64,000 bases of DNA from AP-15 sp963812675 (GCA_963812675.1 CAWEWR010000002.1:186001-250000), one strand, 5' to 3'. Numbered from the stretch's first letter, positions 26,307-35,608 are shown. The notes: generated by a model not told the origin, from the sequence alone. Numbers and translations: made by a program.

Positions 26307-29138
26307 ATGGCTGATATTGACGGCACGACATTTCTCACCGGCGCCAACGCCGGCTTCATAGCCGAACTCTACACTCGTTTTCTCGAAGACCCTGGCTCCG
26401 TCGACGAGAGCTGGCGACGGTTCTTCTCGGAAATGAACGATGATGTTTCGGCGGTGCTTCTAGAGGTGCGCGGGCCCTCTTGGGCCAAGCGCGAACCGTC
26501 GATCATCGGCAACGGAGCGTCGGGTGCGCGGGAAACCGATGAAGAGGCGCTGCGCCGGGCCACCACCAATTCTATCCGCGCGTTGCAGCTCATCCGCGCC
26601 TACCGGGTGCGCGGCCATCTCGAAGCCGATCTCGATCCGCTCGGCCTGGAGAAGCGGGGGCCTTATCCGGAGCTCGACTTTCGTAGCTACGGCTTCACCG
26701 AGCCCGATCTCGACCGCGAGATCTTTATCGCCAATTTGTTCGGCCGGGAGCGCGCCAGCCTACGCGAGATCATCGCGATTTTGCGCGAGACGTATTGCGG
26801 CAGGATCGGCGTCGAGTACATGCACATTCAGGTGCCGGCCGAGCGGGCCTGGATCCAGGAAAAATTCGAGAGGCGACAGAGCCGCTCGGTCCCGTCGGCC
26901 GGATTAAAAAAAGAAATTTTGCGGACTCTGACCCAGGCGGAGACCTTCGAGCGGTTTCTCGACCGGCGTTACACCGGCACCAAGCGGTTCGGCATCGAAG
27001 GCGCCGAGTTGCTGATGCCGGCACTCGAAACAATCCTGCACCGCGGCGGCGAACTCGGCATCCGTGAGTTCGTGATCGGCATGCCGCACCGCGGCCGGCT
27101 CAACGTGCTCGCCAATTTCGTAGGCAAACCGTTTGCCGCGGTCTTCTCCGAGTTCCAGGGCAATTCGACCAACCCAGAGCACGTCCACGGCTCCGGCGAC
27201 GTCAAATACCATCTCGGCACTTCGGGCGATCGAGAAGTGGGTGGTCAAACAATCCACCTGTCCTTGGCCGCCAATCCGTCTCACCTGGAGGCCGTCGATC
27301 CCGTCGTGCTCGGCAAGGTCCGGGCAAAGCAGTTGCAGCGCGGCGACATCGAGCGATCACAGGTGGCCGGCATTCTGATGCATGGCGATGCGGCTTTCGC
27401 CGGACAAGGGCTCGTCGCCGAATCGCTCGAATTGTCCGATCTGATCGGCTTCTGCACCGGCGGCACGATCCACATCATCGTCAACAACCAGATCGGCTTT
27501 ACGACGGCTCCTTCCGCCGCCCGATCAAGTCCCTACCCGTCGGATGTGGCGAAGGGCGTCCAGGCGCCGATCTTTCACGTCAACGGCGACGATCCCGAGG
27601 CGGTCGTCGAAGTCACCCGCGCCGCCGCCGAATTTCGCCAGCAGTTCAAAAAGGACGTCGTCATCGACCTGTTTTGCTACCGGCGCCACGGACACAACGA
27701 AACCGATGAGCCGGCCTTCACTCAGCCGCTGATGTACCGCACGATCGCGCGCCATCCGACAACGCGGCAGATCTATGCGAAGCGTCTCGCCGAGGCGGGC
27801 GTGCTGCGCGAAGGCGAGGCCGATGCGATGGCTACCCGCTTCATTGTGGAGCTCGAAACTCAGTTCGAGTCGGCGAAGAGCTACCGCCCAAACAAGGCGG
27901 ATTGGCTCGAGGGCGCCTGGGCCGGGCTCGAACAGGCTCCCGACGACGATCGCCGCGGCGATACCGGCGTTGCCGGCGAGACGCTGCGGGAGATCGGGCG
28001 CGGCCTCGTGACGGTGCCGAAGGGCTTTCGCCTCAATCCTAAAATCGCTCGACAGTTGGCGGCAAAGCGAGCCGCGATCGAAGCCGGCGAGGGGATCGAT
28101 TGGGCGACCGCAGAGGCATTGGCGATCGGCTCGCTATGCGCCGAGGGCAACCACGTTCGCACGTCCGGTCAGGACAGTGGGCGCGGCACCTTTTCGCAAC
28201 GCCACGCGGTGCTGGTCGACCAGGAGACCGAAGAGCGCTACGTCCCGATAAACCACCTCAGCCCTGGACAGGCGCCGTTCGAGATCATCGACAGCCCGCT
28301 CTCGGAAGCTGCCGTGGTCGGCTTCGAATACGGCTACAGTCTCGCCGACCCTTCCTCTCTCGTCTTGTGGGAGGCCCAGTTCGGTGATTTCGCGAACGGC
28401 GCCCAGGTCATCATCGACCAGTTTCTCAGCTCGGGCGAAGCCAAATGGCTGCGGATGAGCGGCCTCGTCATGCTGCTGCCGCATGGTTACGAGGGTCAGG
28501 GTCCCGAGCATTCCTCGGGCCGCATCGAGCGCTATCTGCAGCTCTGCGCCGAGGACAACATCCAAGTGTGCAACCTGACCAGCGCGGCGAATTACTTCCA
28601 TGCCTTGCGGCGCCAGATCCGCCGGAATTTCCGCAAGCCGCTCGTCATCTTCACGCCGAAATCGCTATTGCGCGCGAAGGAAGTCATGTCGCGCCTCGAC
28701 GAGATGGCGTCGGGCAGCTCGTTCCATCGGGTGATTGGCGAAACCGAGGCGATTGCCGCAGATGATCGGGTGCGCCGCGTCGTGCTGTGCACAGGGAAGG
28801 TCTATTTCGATCTGGCAAAGGGACGGGCCAACAGCGGCGATAAGCGGGTTGCGCTGGTCAGGATCGAACAGCTCTACCCGTTCCCGTTCAATGCACTCGC
28901 GAAGGCGTTGCAGGGCTACCGCAACGCCGAGATTGTCTGGTGCCAGGAAGAGCCGCAGAACATGGGTGCCTGGAACTTCGTCGACCGGCGGATCGAGCAG
29001 GTCCTCGCGGGCCTCGATGTGGCGGCGAAGCGGTCGCGCTTTGCCGGCCGAGCCGAGGCGGCCTCCCCGGCGACCGGCCTCTTCAAGCGGCACGTCGAGG
29101 AGCAGGCGCACCTTGTCGCCGAGGCGTTGGCGGGGTAG
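26307..29138 (+). CDS. sucA: 2-oxoglutarate dehydrogenase E1 component
   Basis: 943 residues from ATG 26307 (MADIDGTTFLTGANAGFIAE), where the family homology begins. The thiamine-diphosphate core includes GMPHRGRLNVLANFVGKP, the GDGxxN-equivalent region HGDAAFAGQGLVAE and VNNQIGFTTAP. The C-terminal half has LLPHGYEGQGPEHSSGRIERYLQ. It decarboxylates 2-oxoglutarate and passes succinyl to SucB. The length is typical of E1o. The stop lies 5 bp before sucB. Confidence 0.97.
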   Translation: MADIDGTTFLTGANAGFIAELYTRFLEDPGSVDESWRRFFSEMNDDVSAVLLEVRGPSWAKREPSIIGNGASGARETDEEALRRATTNSIRALQLIRAYRVRGHLEADLDPLGLEKRGPYPELDFRSYGFTEPDLDREIFIANLFGRERASLREIIAILRETYCGRIGVEYMHIQVPAERAWIQEKFERRQSRSVPSAGLKKEILRTLTQAETFERFLDRRYTGTKRFGIEGAELLMPALETILHRGGELGIREFVIGMPHRGRLNVLANFVGKPFAAVFSEFQGNSTNPEHVHGSGDVKYHLGTSGDREVGGQTIHLSLAANPSHLEAVDPVVLGKVRAKQLQRGDIERSQVAGILMHGDAAFAGQGLVAESLELSDLIGFCTGGTIHIIVNNQIGFTTAPSAARSSPYPSDVAKGVQAPIFHVNGDDPEAVVEVTRAAAEFRQQFKKDVVIDLFCYRRHGHNETDEPAFTQPLMYRTIARHPTTRQIYAKRLAEAGVLREGEADAMATRFIVELETQFESAKSYRPNKADWLEGAWAGLEQAPDDDRRGDTGVAGETLREIGRGLVTVPKGFRLNPKIARQLAAKRAAIEAGEGIDWATAEALAIGSLCAEGNHVRTSGQDSGRGTFSQRHAVLVDQETEERYVPINHLSPGQAPFEIIDSPLSEAAVVGFEYGYSLADPSSLVLWEAQFGDFANGAQVIIDQFLSSGEAKWLRMSGLVMLLPHGYEGQGPEHSSGRIERYLQLCAEDNIQVCNLTSAANYFHALRRQIRRNFRKPLVIFTPKSLLRAKEVMSRLDEMASGSSFHRVIGETEAIAADDRVRRVVLCTGKVYFDLAKGRANSGDKRVALVRIEQLYPFPFNALAKALQGYRNAEIVWCQEEPQNMGAWNFVDRRIEQVLAGLDVAAKRSRFAGRAEAASPATGLFKRHVEEQAHLVAEALAG

Positions 29139-29143
29139 GCCTC

Positions 29144-30349
29144 ATGGCGACCGAGATCAAGGTCCCGAGCTTCGGTGAGTCGATCACCGAGGCGACCGTC
29201 GCGAAATGGCTGAAGCGACCGGGCGAAGCGGTCGCCGCCGACGAGCCGATCGCCGAGCTCGAAACCGACAAGGTGACCCTCGAGGTTCCAGCGCCCGCCT
29301 CCGGCACGCTCACCGAGATCCTCGCCGAGGAGGGCGCCAACGTCCCGGTCGGCGCAGTTCTCGGAAGGATCGCCGACGGGCTCGCGGGCACCCTCACCCA
29401 CCCCGCCGCTATAGCGCCGGGGTCCCCCCTCTCCCGCATTGCGGGAGAGGGTGCCGAGCGCAGCGAGGCGGGTGAGGGTATCGCCGCGCTCGAACGTTCC
29501 GGGCCTGCCGTACGCAAGCTGATCGAAGAGACCGGCCTGGACGCGACGAGGATTGCAGCGACCGGGCCAGGTGGGAGGATCAGCAAAGCCGACCTGCTCG
29601 CCGCCAGGGTGCCGCCCGCCGCTCCGCCGACACCGGCTCCCGCCGTGGGCGAGCGTGAGGTGCGGGTGCGCATGAGCCGCCTCAGGCGGCGCATCGCCGA
29701 GCGGCTTAAGGCGGCGCAGAACACCGCGGCGATGCTGACCACCTTCAACGAAATCGACATGAGCGCGACGATGACGCTGCGCGAGCGTTATCGGGATGCC
29801 TTTGAGAAAAAGCACGGGGTGCGGCTCGGCTTCATGTCGATCTTCGTCAAGGCGGCAATCGTCGCGCTGAAGGAGCTTCCGGCGGTCAACGGCGAAATCG
29901 ACGGTGACGACATCATCTACAAAAACCATTACGACATTGGCGTCGCCGTCGGCACCGAGCAGGGCCTCGTCGTGCCGGTCGTGCGCGATGCCGACCGGAT
30001 GAGCTTCGCCGACATCGAGAAGACGATCGCCGAGTATGGGCGCAAGGCGCGTGACGGTAAACTGACGATCGAGGAGCTCTCCGGCGGCACCTTTACGATT
30101 TCGAACGGCGGGATCTACGGCTCGCTGATGTCGACGCCGATCCTCAACCCGCCGCAATCCGGCATCCTCGGCATGCACAAGATAGAACGGCGGCCCGTTG
30201 CAGTCGGCGACAAAATCGAGATCCGCCCGATGATGTATGTCGCGCTGTCCTATGATCACCGCATCGTCGATGGCCGCGAGGCGGTGATGTTCCTCGTCCG
30301 CATCAAGGAATGCGTCGAAGATCCTTCCCGCATCCTCTTTGAAATGTGA
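29144..30349 (+). CDS. sucB: Dihydrolipoamide succinyltransferase (E2 of 2-oxoglutarate dehydrogenase) with repeat-encoded linker
   Basis: 401 residues. The lipoyl domain (about 1-78) holds the lipoylated Lys43 in ETDKVTLEV. The E3-binding domain (about 116-150) reads GPAVRKLIEETGLDATRI. The catalytic domain ends with YDHRIVDG (His372, Asp376). The linker between the first two domains, residues 83-112, is encoded by an in-frame palindromic repeat (29390-29479). It reads TLTHPAAIAPGSPLSRIAGE and then GAERSEAGEG, instead of the usual Ala/Pro-rich linker. Total length is normal for the family, so the element replaces rather than lengthens the linker. The stop overlaps a possible GTG of lpdA. Confidence 0.96.
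   Translation: MATEIKVPSFGESITEATVAKWLKRPGEAVAADEPIAELETDKVTLEVPAPASGTLTEILAEEGANVPVGAVLGRIADGLAGTLTHPAAIAPGSPLSRIAGEGAERSEAGEGIAALERSGPAVRKLIEETGLDATRIAATGPGGRISKADLLAARVPPAAPPTPAPAVGEREVRVRMSRLRRRIAERLKAAQNTAAMLTTFNEIDMSATMTLRERYRDAFEKKHGVRLGFMSIFVKAAIVALKELPAVNGEIDGDDIIYKNHYDIGVAVGTEQGLVVPVVRDADRMSFADIEKTIAEYGRKARDGKLTIEELSGGTFTISNGGIYGSLMSTPILNPPQSGILGMHKIERRPVAVGDKIEIRPMMYVALSYDHRIVDGREAVMFLVRIKECVEDPSRILFEM
29390..29479. repeat. Palindromic repeat inserted in frame within sucB
   Basis: Ninety bases bounded by ACCCTCACCC and GGGTGAGGGT, with a 5' hairpin (CCCCGCCGCTATAGCGCCGGGG in outline) and the conserved CCCTCTCCCGC/GCGGGAGAGGG hairpin. The right end TGCCGAGCGCAGCGAGGCGG is identical to that of the intergenic copy at 2188-2359. 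Its length is divisible by three and it carries no stop in the sucB frame. Confidence 0.9.
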
Positions 30350-30360
30350 GTCTGCGCGCG

Positions 30361-31758
30361 ATGCCGGATCGTTATGACGTCGTGGTCGTTGGGGCCGGAC
30401 CGGGCGGCTATGTTGCGGCAATCCGTGCGGCACAGCTCGGGCTGAAGACGGCGTGCATCGAAAGCCGCGCCAGCCTCGGTGGGACCTGTCTCAACATCGG
30501 CTGCATTCCGTCGAAGGCCTTGCTGCAATCCTCGGAGAAATTCGCCGAAGCCGGGCATGCGCTCGCCGAACATGGGATCAAAGTCGGCGAGGTGGGGCTC
30601 GACCTCGGGGTGATGATGGGTCGCAAGGATAAAGTCGTAACCACCCTGACCCGGGGCGTCGAGTTCCTGTTCCGCAAGAACAAGATCGATTGGCTCAAGG
30701 GCAAGGGGCGCATCGCCGCGCCGGGGCGGCTCGCAATAGCCGCTCCGGATGGCGCCGTCCGCGAGATCGAGGCGACTTCGATCATCATAGCGACGGGCTC
30801 GGAAAGGACCCGGCTGCCTGGGATCGACATCGATGAGAAGCGCATCGTCTCGTCAACCGGCGCATTGTCCCTCGACCGCGTGCCGGAGCGGCTCACCGTT
30901 ATCGGCGGCGGGTATATCGGCCTCGAGCTCGGCTCTGTTTGGCAGCGGCTCGGCGCCAAGGTGACCGTGGTCGAGGTTCTCGACCATATCGTCCCGAACA
31001 TGGATCGGGAGCTCGGCACGGCGTTGCAGCGGGTCCTTACCCGCTCGGGGCTCGACTTCAAGCTCGGCACCAAGGTGGTGGGCATCCGCGACGCGAATGA
31101 CGGGCTGAGCTTGGAGCTCGACGGCGCGGAGCGGCAGACCCTCGCGGCGGATGTGGTGTTGGTATCGATCGGCCGGCGTCCCTATACGGAGGGACTAGGC
31201 CTCGAAAGCGTCGGTGTTGCGCTCGACCAGCAAGGCCGCGTCGTCGTGGATGACGGGTTTGCGACGAACGTCCCGGGCATTTACGCGATCGGCGACGTGA
31301 TCCGCGGGCCGATGCTCGAGCACAAGGCCGCCGAGGAGGGCGTCGCGCTCGCCGAACGGATCGCCGGGCAGAAGTCGCGCGTCGATTACGACGCGATCCC
31401 AGCCGTCATCTACACTTGGCCCGAGGTCGCCTCCGTCGGCAAGACGGAGGAGGAGCTCAAGGCGGCAGCGGTCCCCTACCGCACCGGCAAATTCCCGTTC
31501 ACCGCCAATCCGCGCGCCCGAACCAACGGCTACACCGAGGGCTTCGTCAAGATCCTGGCCGAGAGCGAGACGGACCGGGTGCTCGGCGTCCACATCATTG
31601 GCCCCGATGCCGGAACCTTGATCGCCGAAGCGGTGCTGGCGAAGGAATTCGGCGCCTCGGCCGAGGACATCGCACGCACCTGCCACGCCCACCCGACCCT
31701 GAGCGAAGCCCTCAAGGAGGCCGCGCTCGCGGTCGACGGTCGGGCCATTCACATTTGA
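30361..31758 (+). CDS. lpdA: Dihydrolipoyl dehydrogenase (E3)
   Basis: 465 residues from ATG 30361 (MPDRYDVVVVGAGPGGYVAA). The FAD motif GAGPGG is at the N-terminus. The redox cysteines are Cys43 and Cys48 in GGTCLNIGC. The NAD motif is GGGYIGLELGSVW and the interface His-Glu pair is HAHPTLSE. It reoxidises dihydrolipoamide of SucB. An in-frame GTG at 30346 overlapping the sucB stop is an alternative start. It ends one base before the convergent gene. Confidence 0.96.
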   Translation: MPDRYDVVVVGAGPGGYVAAIRAAQLGLKTACIESRASLGGTCLNIGCIPSKALLQSSEKFAEAGHALAEHGIKVGEVGLDLGVMMGRKDKVVTTLTRGVEFLFRKNKIDWLKGKGRIAAPGRLAIAAPDGAVREIEATSIIIATGSERTRLPGIDIDEKRIVSSTGALSLDRVPERLTVIGGGYIGLELGSVWQRLGAKVTVVEVLDHIVPNMDRELGTALQRVLTRSGLDFKLGTKVVGIRDANDGLSLELDGAERQTLAADVVLVSIGRRPYTEGLGLESVGVALDQQGRVVVDDGFATNVPGIYAIGDVIRGPMLEHKAAEEGVALAERIAGQKSRVDYDAIPAVIYTWPEVASVGKTEEELKAAAVPYRTGKFPFTANPRARTNGYTEGFVKILAESETDRVLGVHIIGPDAGTLIAEAVLAKEFGASAEDIARTCHAHPTLSEALKEAALAVDGRAIHI

Positions 31759-31759
31759 C

Positions 31760-32308
31760 TCAGCTCGGCAATTTGTCGCCGTCCGGCGGGGCGGGCACCT
31801 CGAAGGGATTGACCATGCCGGAGAGGAAGGCGAAGTAGTTCGCGACCTCCGTCAGCTCGACCATCCACTGCGCGTCGTGCCGGTTTTTCAGCCGGTCGAA
31901 AACCGCTTGGTCGACGCGGTTGGTGCGCATCAGCTGGCGAACGTAGGTGACGATGTCCCGCTCCTCGTCGGAGAGCGCGGCCGGGTCGCCCTTGGCGCGG
32001 ATCAGATCGATGACCTCCTCGCGCAGGCCGGCGCGGCGGGCGGCGCCGACCTGGGCCGCCCAAACATAGGCCGCCTCGCGCTCGCGCACCGCAGAGAGGA
32101 TCGCAACCGAGCGCAATTTCGGCTCGACCACATTTTCCTCGCGGTTGAAGGTGACGAGCTTCAGTAGGCGCTCGGCCAGTTTCGGGCTGTGCAGCAGGAT
32201 GCTGAACGGACCGCGGACGCTGCCAAAGACTTTGAGTACGTCATCGACAACACCGTGATATTCGGCGGGGACGTCCGATTTGCCGGTGACCGGCGCAATT
32301 CTCGGCAT
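31760..32308 (-). CDS. Carboxymuconolactone decarboxylase family protein
   Basis: 182 residues of the AhpD/CMD-like helical fold: FGSVRGPFSILLHSPKLAERLLKLV, then the LRSVAILSAVREREAAYVWAAQ segment. The Cys-x-x-Cys peroxidase motif of AhpD is absent at the usual place (the EREAAYVWAAQV stretch), so this is a CMD-like rather than an AhpD-like member. It is the last gene of the minus-strand operon starting at DUF484, 15 bp after the nitroreductase gene. Confidence 0.85.
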   Translation of the reverse strand: MPRIAPVTGKSDVPAEYHGVVDDVLKVFGSVRGPFSILLHSPKLAERLLKLVTFNREENVVEPKLRSVAILSAVREREAAYVWAAQVGAARRAGLREEVIDLIRAKGDPAALSDEERDIVTYVRQLMRTNRVDQAVFDRLKNRHDAQWMVELTEVANYFAFLSGMVNPFEVPAPPDGDKLPS

Positions 32309-32323
32309 GATTTCCTCCCTGCG

Positions 32324-32971
32324 CTAGATCCCGGGATAGGGCTTGCCCCACCCGTCGAGATAGACGACCTCGGCGAGGGGCCCGCGGGCGACCGGCCCGA
32401 ACCGCCCCATCGGGTAGCCGATCGGGAGGATGGCGAAAGAGTGGAAGCCGGCTGGAATCCCCATCGCCGCTTCGGTCTCTTTCTCATACTGCAGGTGCCG
32501 CGTCGTCAACGTCGCCCCGAGGCCGAGGGCGCGCGCCGCCAGCAGCATGTTCTGCACCGCCGGGTAGATCGACGAACCGGCCGAACGCGCCGGCGAGGCG
32601 CCCTCGAGGCAGGCGACAATCCATACCGGCGCCTCGTGATAGTGGTCGGTCAGATATTCGTTCGCGGCGCGGGTCCGCCGGTAACGGTCCTCCGCCTGCC
32701 CGGGCGGTGGGGCGCTGGTCAGATAGCGCGGACCCACCGTCTCGTCGAAGGCTTTCTTGTAATAGACCTGGACCTTCTTTTTGATCTCCGGGTCCTTCAG
32801 CACCAAAAAACGCCAGCGCTGGGTGTTGCCGCCGCTCGCCGCGGCTTGACCCGCCAACAGTATCTGGCGGATCAGATCGTCGGGCACCGGGTCCGGCTTC
32901 AGGCGCCGCATCGCTCGGGTCGTATGGATAATCTCGAATAATTCGGTCCCTTGCGGGGTTGCCTCAGGCAT
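32324..32971 (-). CDS. Nitroreductase family protein
   Basis: 215 residues. The FMN-binding start is IIHTTRAMRRLKPDPVPDDL, followed by AASGGNTQRWRFLVL and the closing SIYPAVQNMLLAARALGLG and ILPIGYPMGRFG. It is distinct from the NfsA-like protein at 1229-2059, being the shorter NfnB/BluB-like branch. It lies in the xerC operon with the carboxymuconolactone decarboxylase-like gene downstream, which suggests small-molecule detoxification or catabolism. Confidence 0.87.
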   Translation of the reverse strand: MPEATPQGTELFEIIHTTRAMRRLKPDPVPDDLIRQILLAGQAAASGGNTQRWRFLVLKDPEIKKKVQVYYKKAFDETVGPRYLTSAPPPGQAEDRYRRTRAANEYLTDHYHEAPVWIVACLEGASPARSAGSSIYPAVQNMLLAARALGLGATLTTRHLQYEKETEAAMGIPAGFHSFAILPIGYPMGRFGPVARGPLAEVVYLDGWGKPYPGI

Positions 32972-32993
32972 TAGATCCTCCTCGTTTTACCGT

Positions 32994-33344
32994 TCATTTC
33001 GCTTGCGGCAGCTCCATCCTGACCGCGACGGCGGCGCTGGCGATCACTGCAATATCACCCAATTCCTCATCGGGCACGCTCAGACCCCCTTTAACCACCC
33101 TCACCGAGACCTCGCCGTGCGGCAACGTATTCTTTACGAGGGCGGCATCGACCTTTTCGGGATGTTGCACACCGATCGTGACCTCGACCTGCATTTTGCG
33201 CGAATCGAGCCCAAGCGTTCGGATCAAGGTGAGCGAGCTGTGATGGATCGCATCCTGCACGGCCCGGATCGCGGCCTTGGTGTAGTCGCCGCCATGCAGA
33301 TCGATGCCGGTCCCCATCTCCAGGATCACACGTTTCGCGGCCAT
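32994..33344 (-). CDS. Lin0512-family protein, paralogue 1
   Basis: 116 residues from ATG 33344 (MAAKRVILEMGTGIDLHGGD), with GAGG upstream. It belongs to the conserved Lin0512 family of unknown function, recognised by MGTGxDxxGxDYTKAAxRAVxDA and the strand QVEVTIGV. It is about half identical by eye to the next gene, so the two arose by tandem duplication. The predicted alpha/beta fold may form homo- or heteromers. Function is unknown. Confidence 0.8.
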   Translation of the reverse strand: MAAKRVILEMGTGIDLHGGDYTKAAIRAVQDAIHHSSLTLIRTLGLDSRKMQVEVTIGVQHPEKVDAALVKNTLPHGEVSVRVVKGGLSVPDEELGDIAVIASAAVAVRMELPQAK

Positions 33345-33354
33345 GCCCCTATCC

Positions 33355-33696
33355 TCACCCGATGTCGAGCCGAACGACGGCCGCCGCATTGGCGATCACA
33401 GTCGTGTTCGTGCCGGCATCATTGGGGATTTCCAATCCGCCTTCGACGACGCGCACCGTTCCGCTGCCATGCGGCAGCACGGCCAAGACCGCCTGTTTGT
33501 CCACTTGATCGGGGCGAGGAACACCGATGGTCACTTCGACCTGCATCGAATCTACGGGTAAGCCAACCGCGTCGGCGACGCTCAACGAGTTGTGCCAGAG
33601 CGCGTCTCGCAGGGCACGCACCGCCGCTTTCGTGTAATCCGCGCCGCGGATGTCGGTTCCCATGCCGATCTGCAGCACCATGCGCTTCAAAGCCAT
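33355..33696 (-). CDS. Lin0512-family protein, paralogue 2
   Basis: 113 residues from ATG 33696 (MALKRMVLQIGMGTDIRGAD), which has GAGG upstream and aligns with the start of the paralogue. An upstream ATG at 33711 would overlap the xerC stop by eight bases. The same family marks are present: DYTKAAVRALRDALWHNSLS, MQVEVTIGVPRPDQVD and LPHGSGTVRVVEGGLEIP. It is tightly coupled to xerC upstream and to paralogue 1 downstream. Confidence 0.8.
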   Translation of the reverse strand: MALKRMVLQIGMGTDIRGADYTKAAVRALRDALWHNSLSVADAVGLPVDSMQVEVTIGVPRPDQVDKQAVLAVLPHGSGTVRVVEGGLEIPNDAGTNTTVIANAAAVVRLDIG

Positions 33697-33703
33697 ATCC
33701 GCC

Positions 33704-34708
33704 TCACTCATCCGTTCCGGTCTGCCGGTCGAGATGGGCGCGGGGGTGCGCGGCGTCGTAGATAGCAAGAAGGCGCTCGGTCTCGACCGAAGTATAGCGC
33801 TGGGTCGTCGACAGGCTTGCATGACCCAACAACTCTTGGATGGCGCGCAGATCGCCGCCGGCACCAAGGAGATGGGTTGCAAAGCTGTGCCGCAACGCGT
33901 GCGGGGTCGCCGTTTCAGGGAGGCCGAGGAAACCGCGCAGCGACGCCATTTGACGCTGCACGATCCGCGGATTGAGCGGCCCGCCGCGGCTGCCGATGAA
34001 GAGCGGCCCGTCCTTGGCCAGCATGAACGGGCACGCGGCGAGGTAATCGGCAACCGCTTCGCGCACAGCCGGCAACACCGGGAGCAGGCGCTGTTTGCCG
34101 CCCTTGCCGGTGATTGCCAGCGTTTCGCCCAGCGGTGCTTCGCCCCGGCTCAGCCCGAGCGCCTCGGAGAGGCGCAGGCCGCAGCCGTAGAGAAGGGTCA
34201 AGATCGCAGTGTCGCGTTTGCCTTCCCATTGCTTCGTTGCGACCTCGACCGCGCTGTCGAGCGAGCCTGTGGCGTCCTCGACCGTCAACGGTTTCGGCAC
34301 GCTGTGCGGCAACTTGGGAGAGCGCAGCGCCGCGAGCGCCGTTGTTTGGGCAAGTCCGCGACGCTGCAGAAAACGGATAAACCCCCGCAACACGGAGAGC
34401 CCGCGGGCGAGGGAGGCGCGCTCGATTCCCTCCTGCGCGCGGCGGGCCAGATAGGCGCGGAAATCGCCGGGCCGCAGCACGTTGATCGCCGTCAAGCTCG
34501 GCAACTCACCGAGATGCTCGCTCAGGAAATCGAGAAAAAAGGTGAGATCGCGGCCGTATGCAGCAACGGTATGTGCGGAGGCGCGGCGCTCCCCGCTGAG
34601 CCAAGCAGCCCATAACCCGATCGCCGCTCGCAGATCGTCAGCCGCCGAAAACCGGGCGAGCGGCACCGGTTCCGGCAGCGCCGGGAAAGTCGCCTTTTCT
34701 TGCGTCAC
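33704..34708 (-). CDS. xerC: Tyrosine recombinase XerC
   Basis: 334 residues from GTG 34708, overlapping the DUF484 stop (GTGA). The N-terminal SAM-like DNA-binding domain (HTVAAYGRDLTFFLDFL) is followed by the catalytic domain with Arg in YGCGLRLSEALGL, HALRHSFATHLL (HxxR), and the nucleophile Tyr in HASLSTTQRYTSV. With XerD it resolves chromosome dimers at dif. The ORF extends to 35158 in this frame, but that part is the DUF484 gene read out of frame. Confidence 0.94.
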   Translation of the reverse strand: MTQEKATFPALPEPVPLARFSAADDLRAAIGLWAAWLSGERRASAHTVAAYGRDLTFFLDFLSEHLGELPSLTAINVLRPGDFRAYLARRAQEGIERASLARGLSVLRGFIRFLQRRGLAQTTALAALRSPKLPHSVPKPLTVEDATGSLDSAVEVATKQWEGKRDTAILTLLYGCGLRLSEALGLSRGEAPLGETLAITGKGGKQRLLPVLPAVREAVADYLAACPFMLAKDGPLFIGSRGGPLNPRIVQRQMASLRGFLGLPETATPHALRHSFATHLLGAGGDLRAIQELLGHASLSTTQRYTSVETERLLAIYDAAHPRAHLDRQTGTDE

Positions 34709-35451
34709 CGCGCGTGATCGAGCCACTGCGCGATCGTGATCTCGAGCGTACGGCCTAGAAAAGTCAGGAGCTCTGTGCCAAGGCCGGGCTGAAAGGCGTC
34801 GGCCGTGCGGGTTCCGATGCACATCAGCCCAATCGGCGCCGAGCGGCTGAAAGACAGCCGCAGTAGCGCTTGCGAGCGGACGAGACCGGCGGCCTCGCCA
34901 AAGAGCGCCGGGTCGCCTTGGATATCGGTGCACAACAGCGTGTCGCGGTTGGGGCCGAGCAGCCGGTCGACGGTCCCCGAGGGCAAAAGATGAATGCCGT
35001 GCACCGGGAGACGCGGCGTGCGCGATGCCGAACTCTCGACCCCCAGAGTTACGATGTCGACGTCGATCAGCACGGCGAGGTCGGTGGTCACGATCTGCAG
35101 CAGGTGCTCGAAACTCGGAGCCCGCAACATCGCCAGCACTGCCTTGTGGACGCGGCATTGACTGGCAAGATTGCCGCGGCTCGTCGCGATCAGGCTCTTC
35201 TGCTCGTCCTGCAGCCGGGTGAGATCACGGCGCAATCGCTCCAGCATGAAATGCTGGAAATCGAGGACGCCGTCGCCCGCGGGCCGGCTGGGGGCGCGCA
35301 ACAGTCGCAGCGCATCCGGGTGGCGGTCGAGGAAATCGGGATGGTCGCGCAGATAGGCGACGACCTCGCGGGCGCCGATCTCGACCGGCCGCAGAGGCGC
35401 CGGCAAACCACCGCGCAGCGGCTTCGGCTGATCTTGAGGACGATCGGCCAC
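34705..35451 (-). CDS. DUF484-family protein
   Basis: 248 residues from GTG 35451 (ADRPQDQPKPLRGG). An N-terminal stretch VVAYLRDHPDFLDRHPDALRLL and DFQHFMLERLRRDLTRLQDEQ (coiled coil) lead into a GAF-like domain. DUF484 genes commonly sit directly upstream of xerC, as here. The function is not established. The ORF could extend to an ATG at 35553, but the extra 34 residues look atypical. Confidence 0.85.
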   Translation of the reverse strand: MADRPQDQPKPLRGGLPAPLRPVEIGAREVVAYLRDHPDFLDRHPDALRLLRAPSRPAGDGVLDFQHFMLERLRRDLTRLQDEQKSLIATSRGNLASQCRVHKAVLAMLRAPSFEHLLQIVTTDLAVLIDVDIVTLGVESSASRTPRLPVHGIHLLPSGTVDRLLGPNRDTLLCTDIQGDPALFGEAAGLVRSQALLRLSFSRSAPIGLMCIGTRTADAFQPGLGTELLTFLGRTLEITIAQWLDHAR

Positions 35452-35608
35452 GCCTATTTCCGCTGCGCGGCGCCAAGACGCCGGCCCAACGAGAATACAG
35501 CGGCAGGGCAATGCGCAATCATTCGGAAGCCACCCTGAATTACGCTCGGACAACGTGCGGCGGGCCGAGAATGCTTGCCGCGTGCTGCTCCGAGAGCGAG
35601 TTTAGCCG

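Noticed and set aside
28916..30433. 505-residue ORF opposite sucB
   Set aside because: Antisense shadow. Its central part is merely the reverse reading of the inserted repeat.
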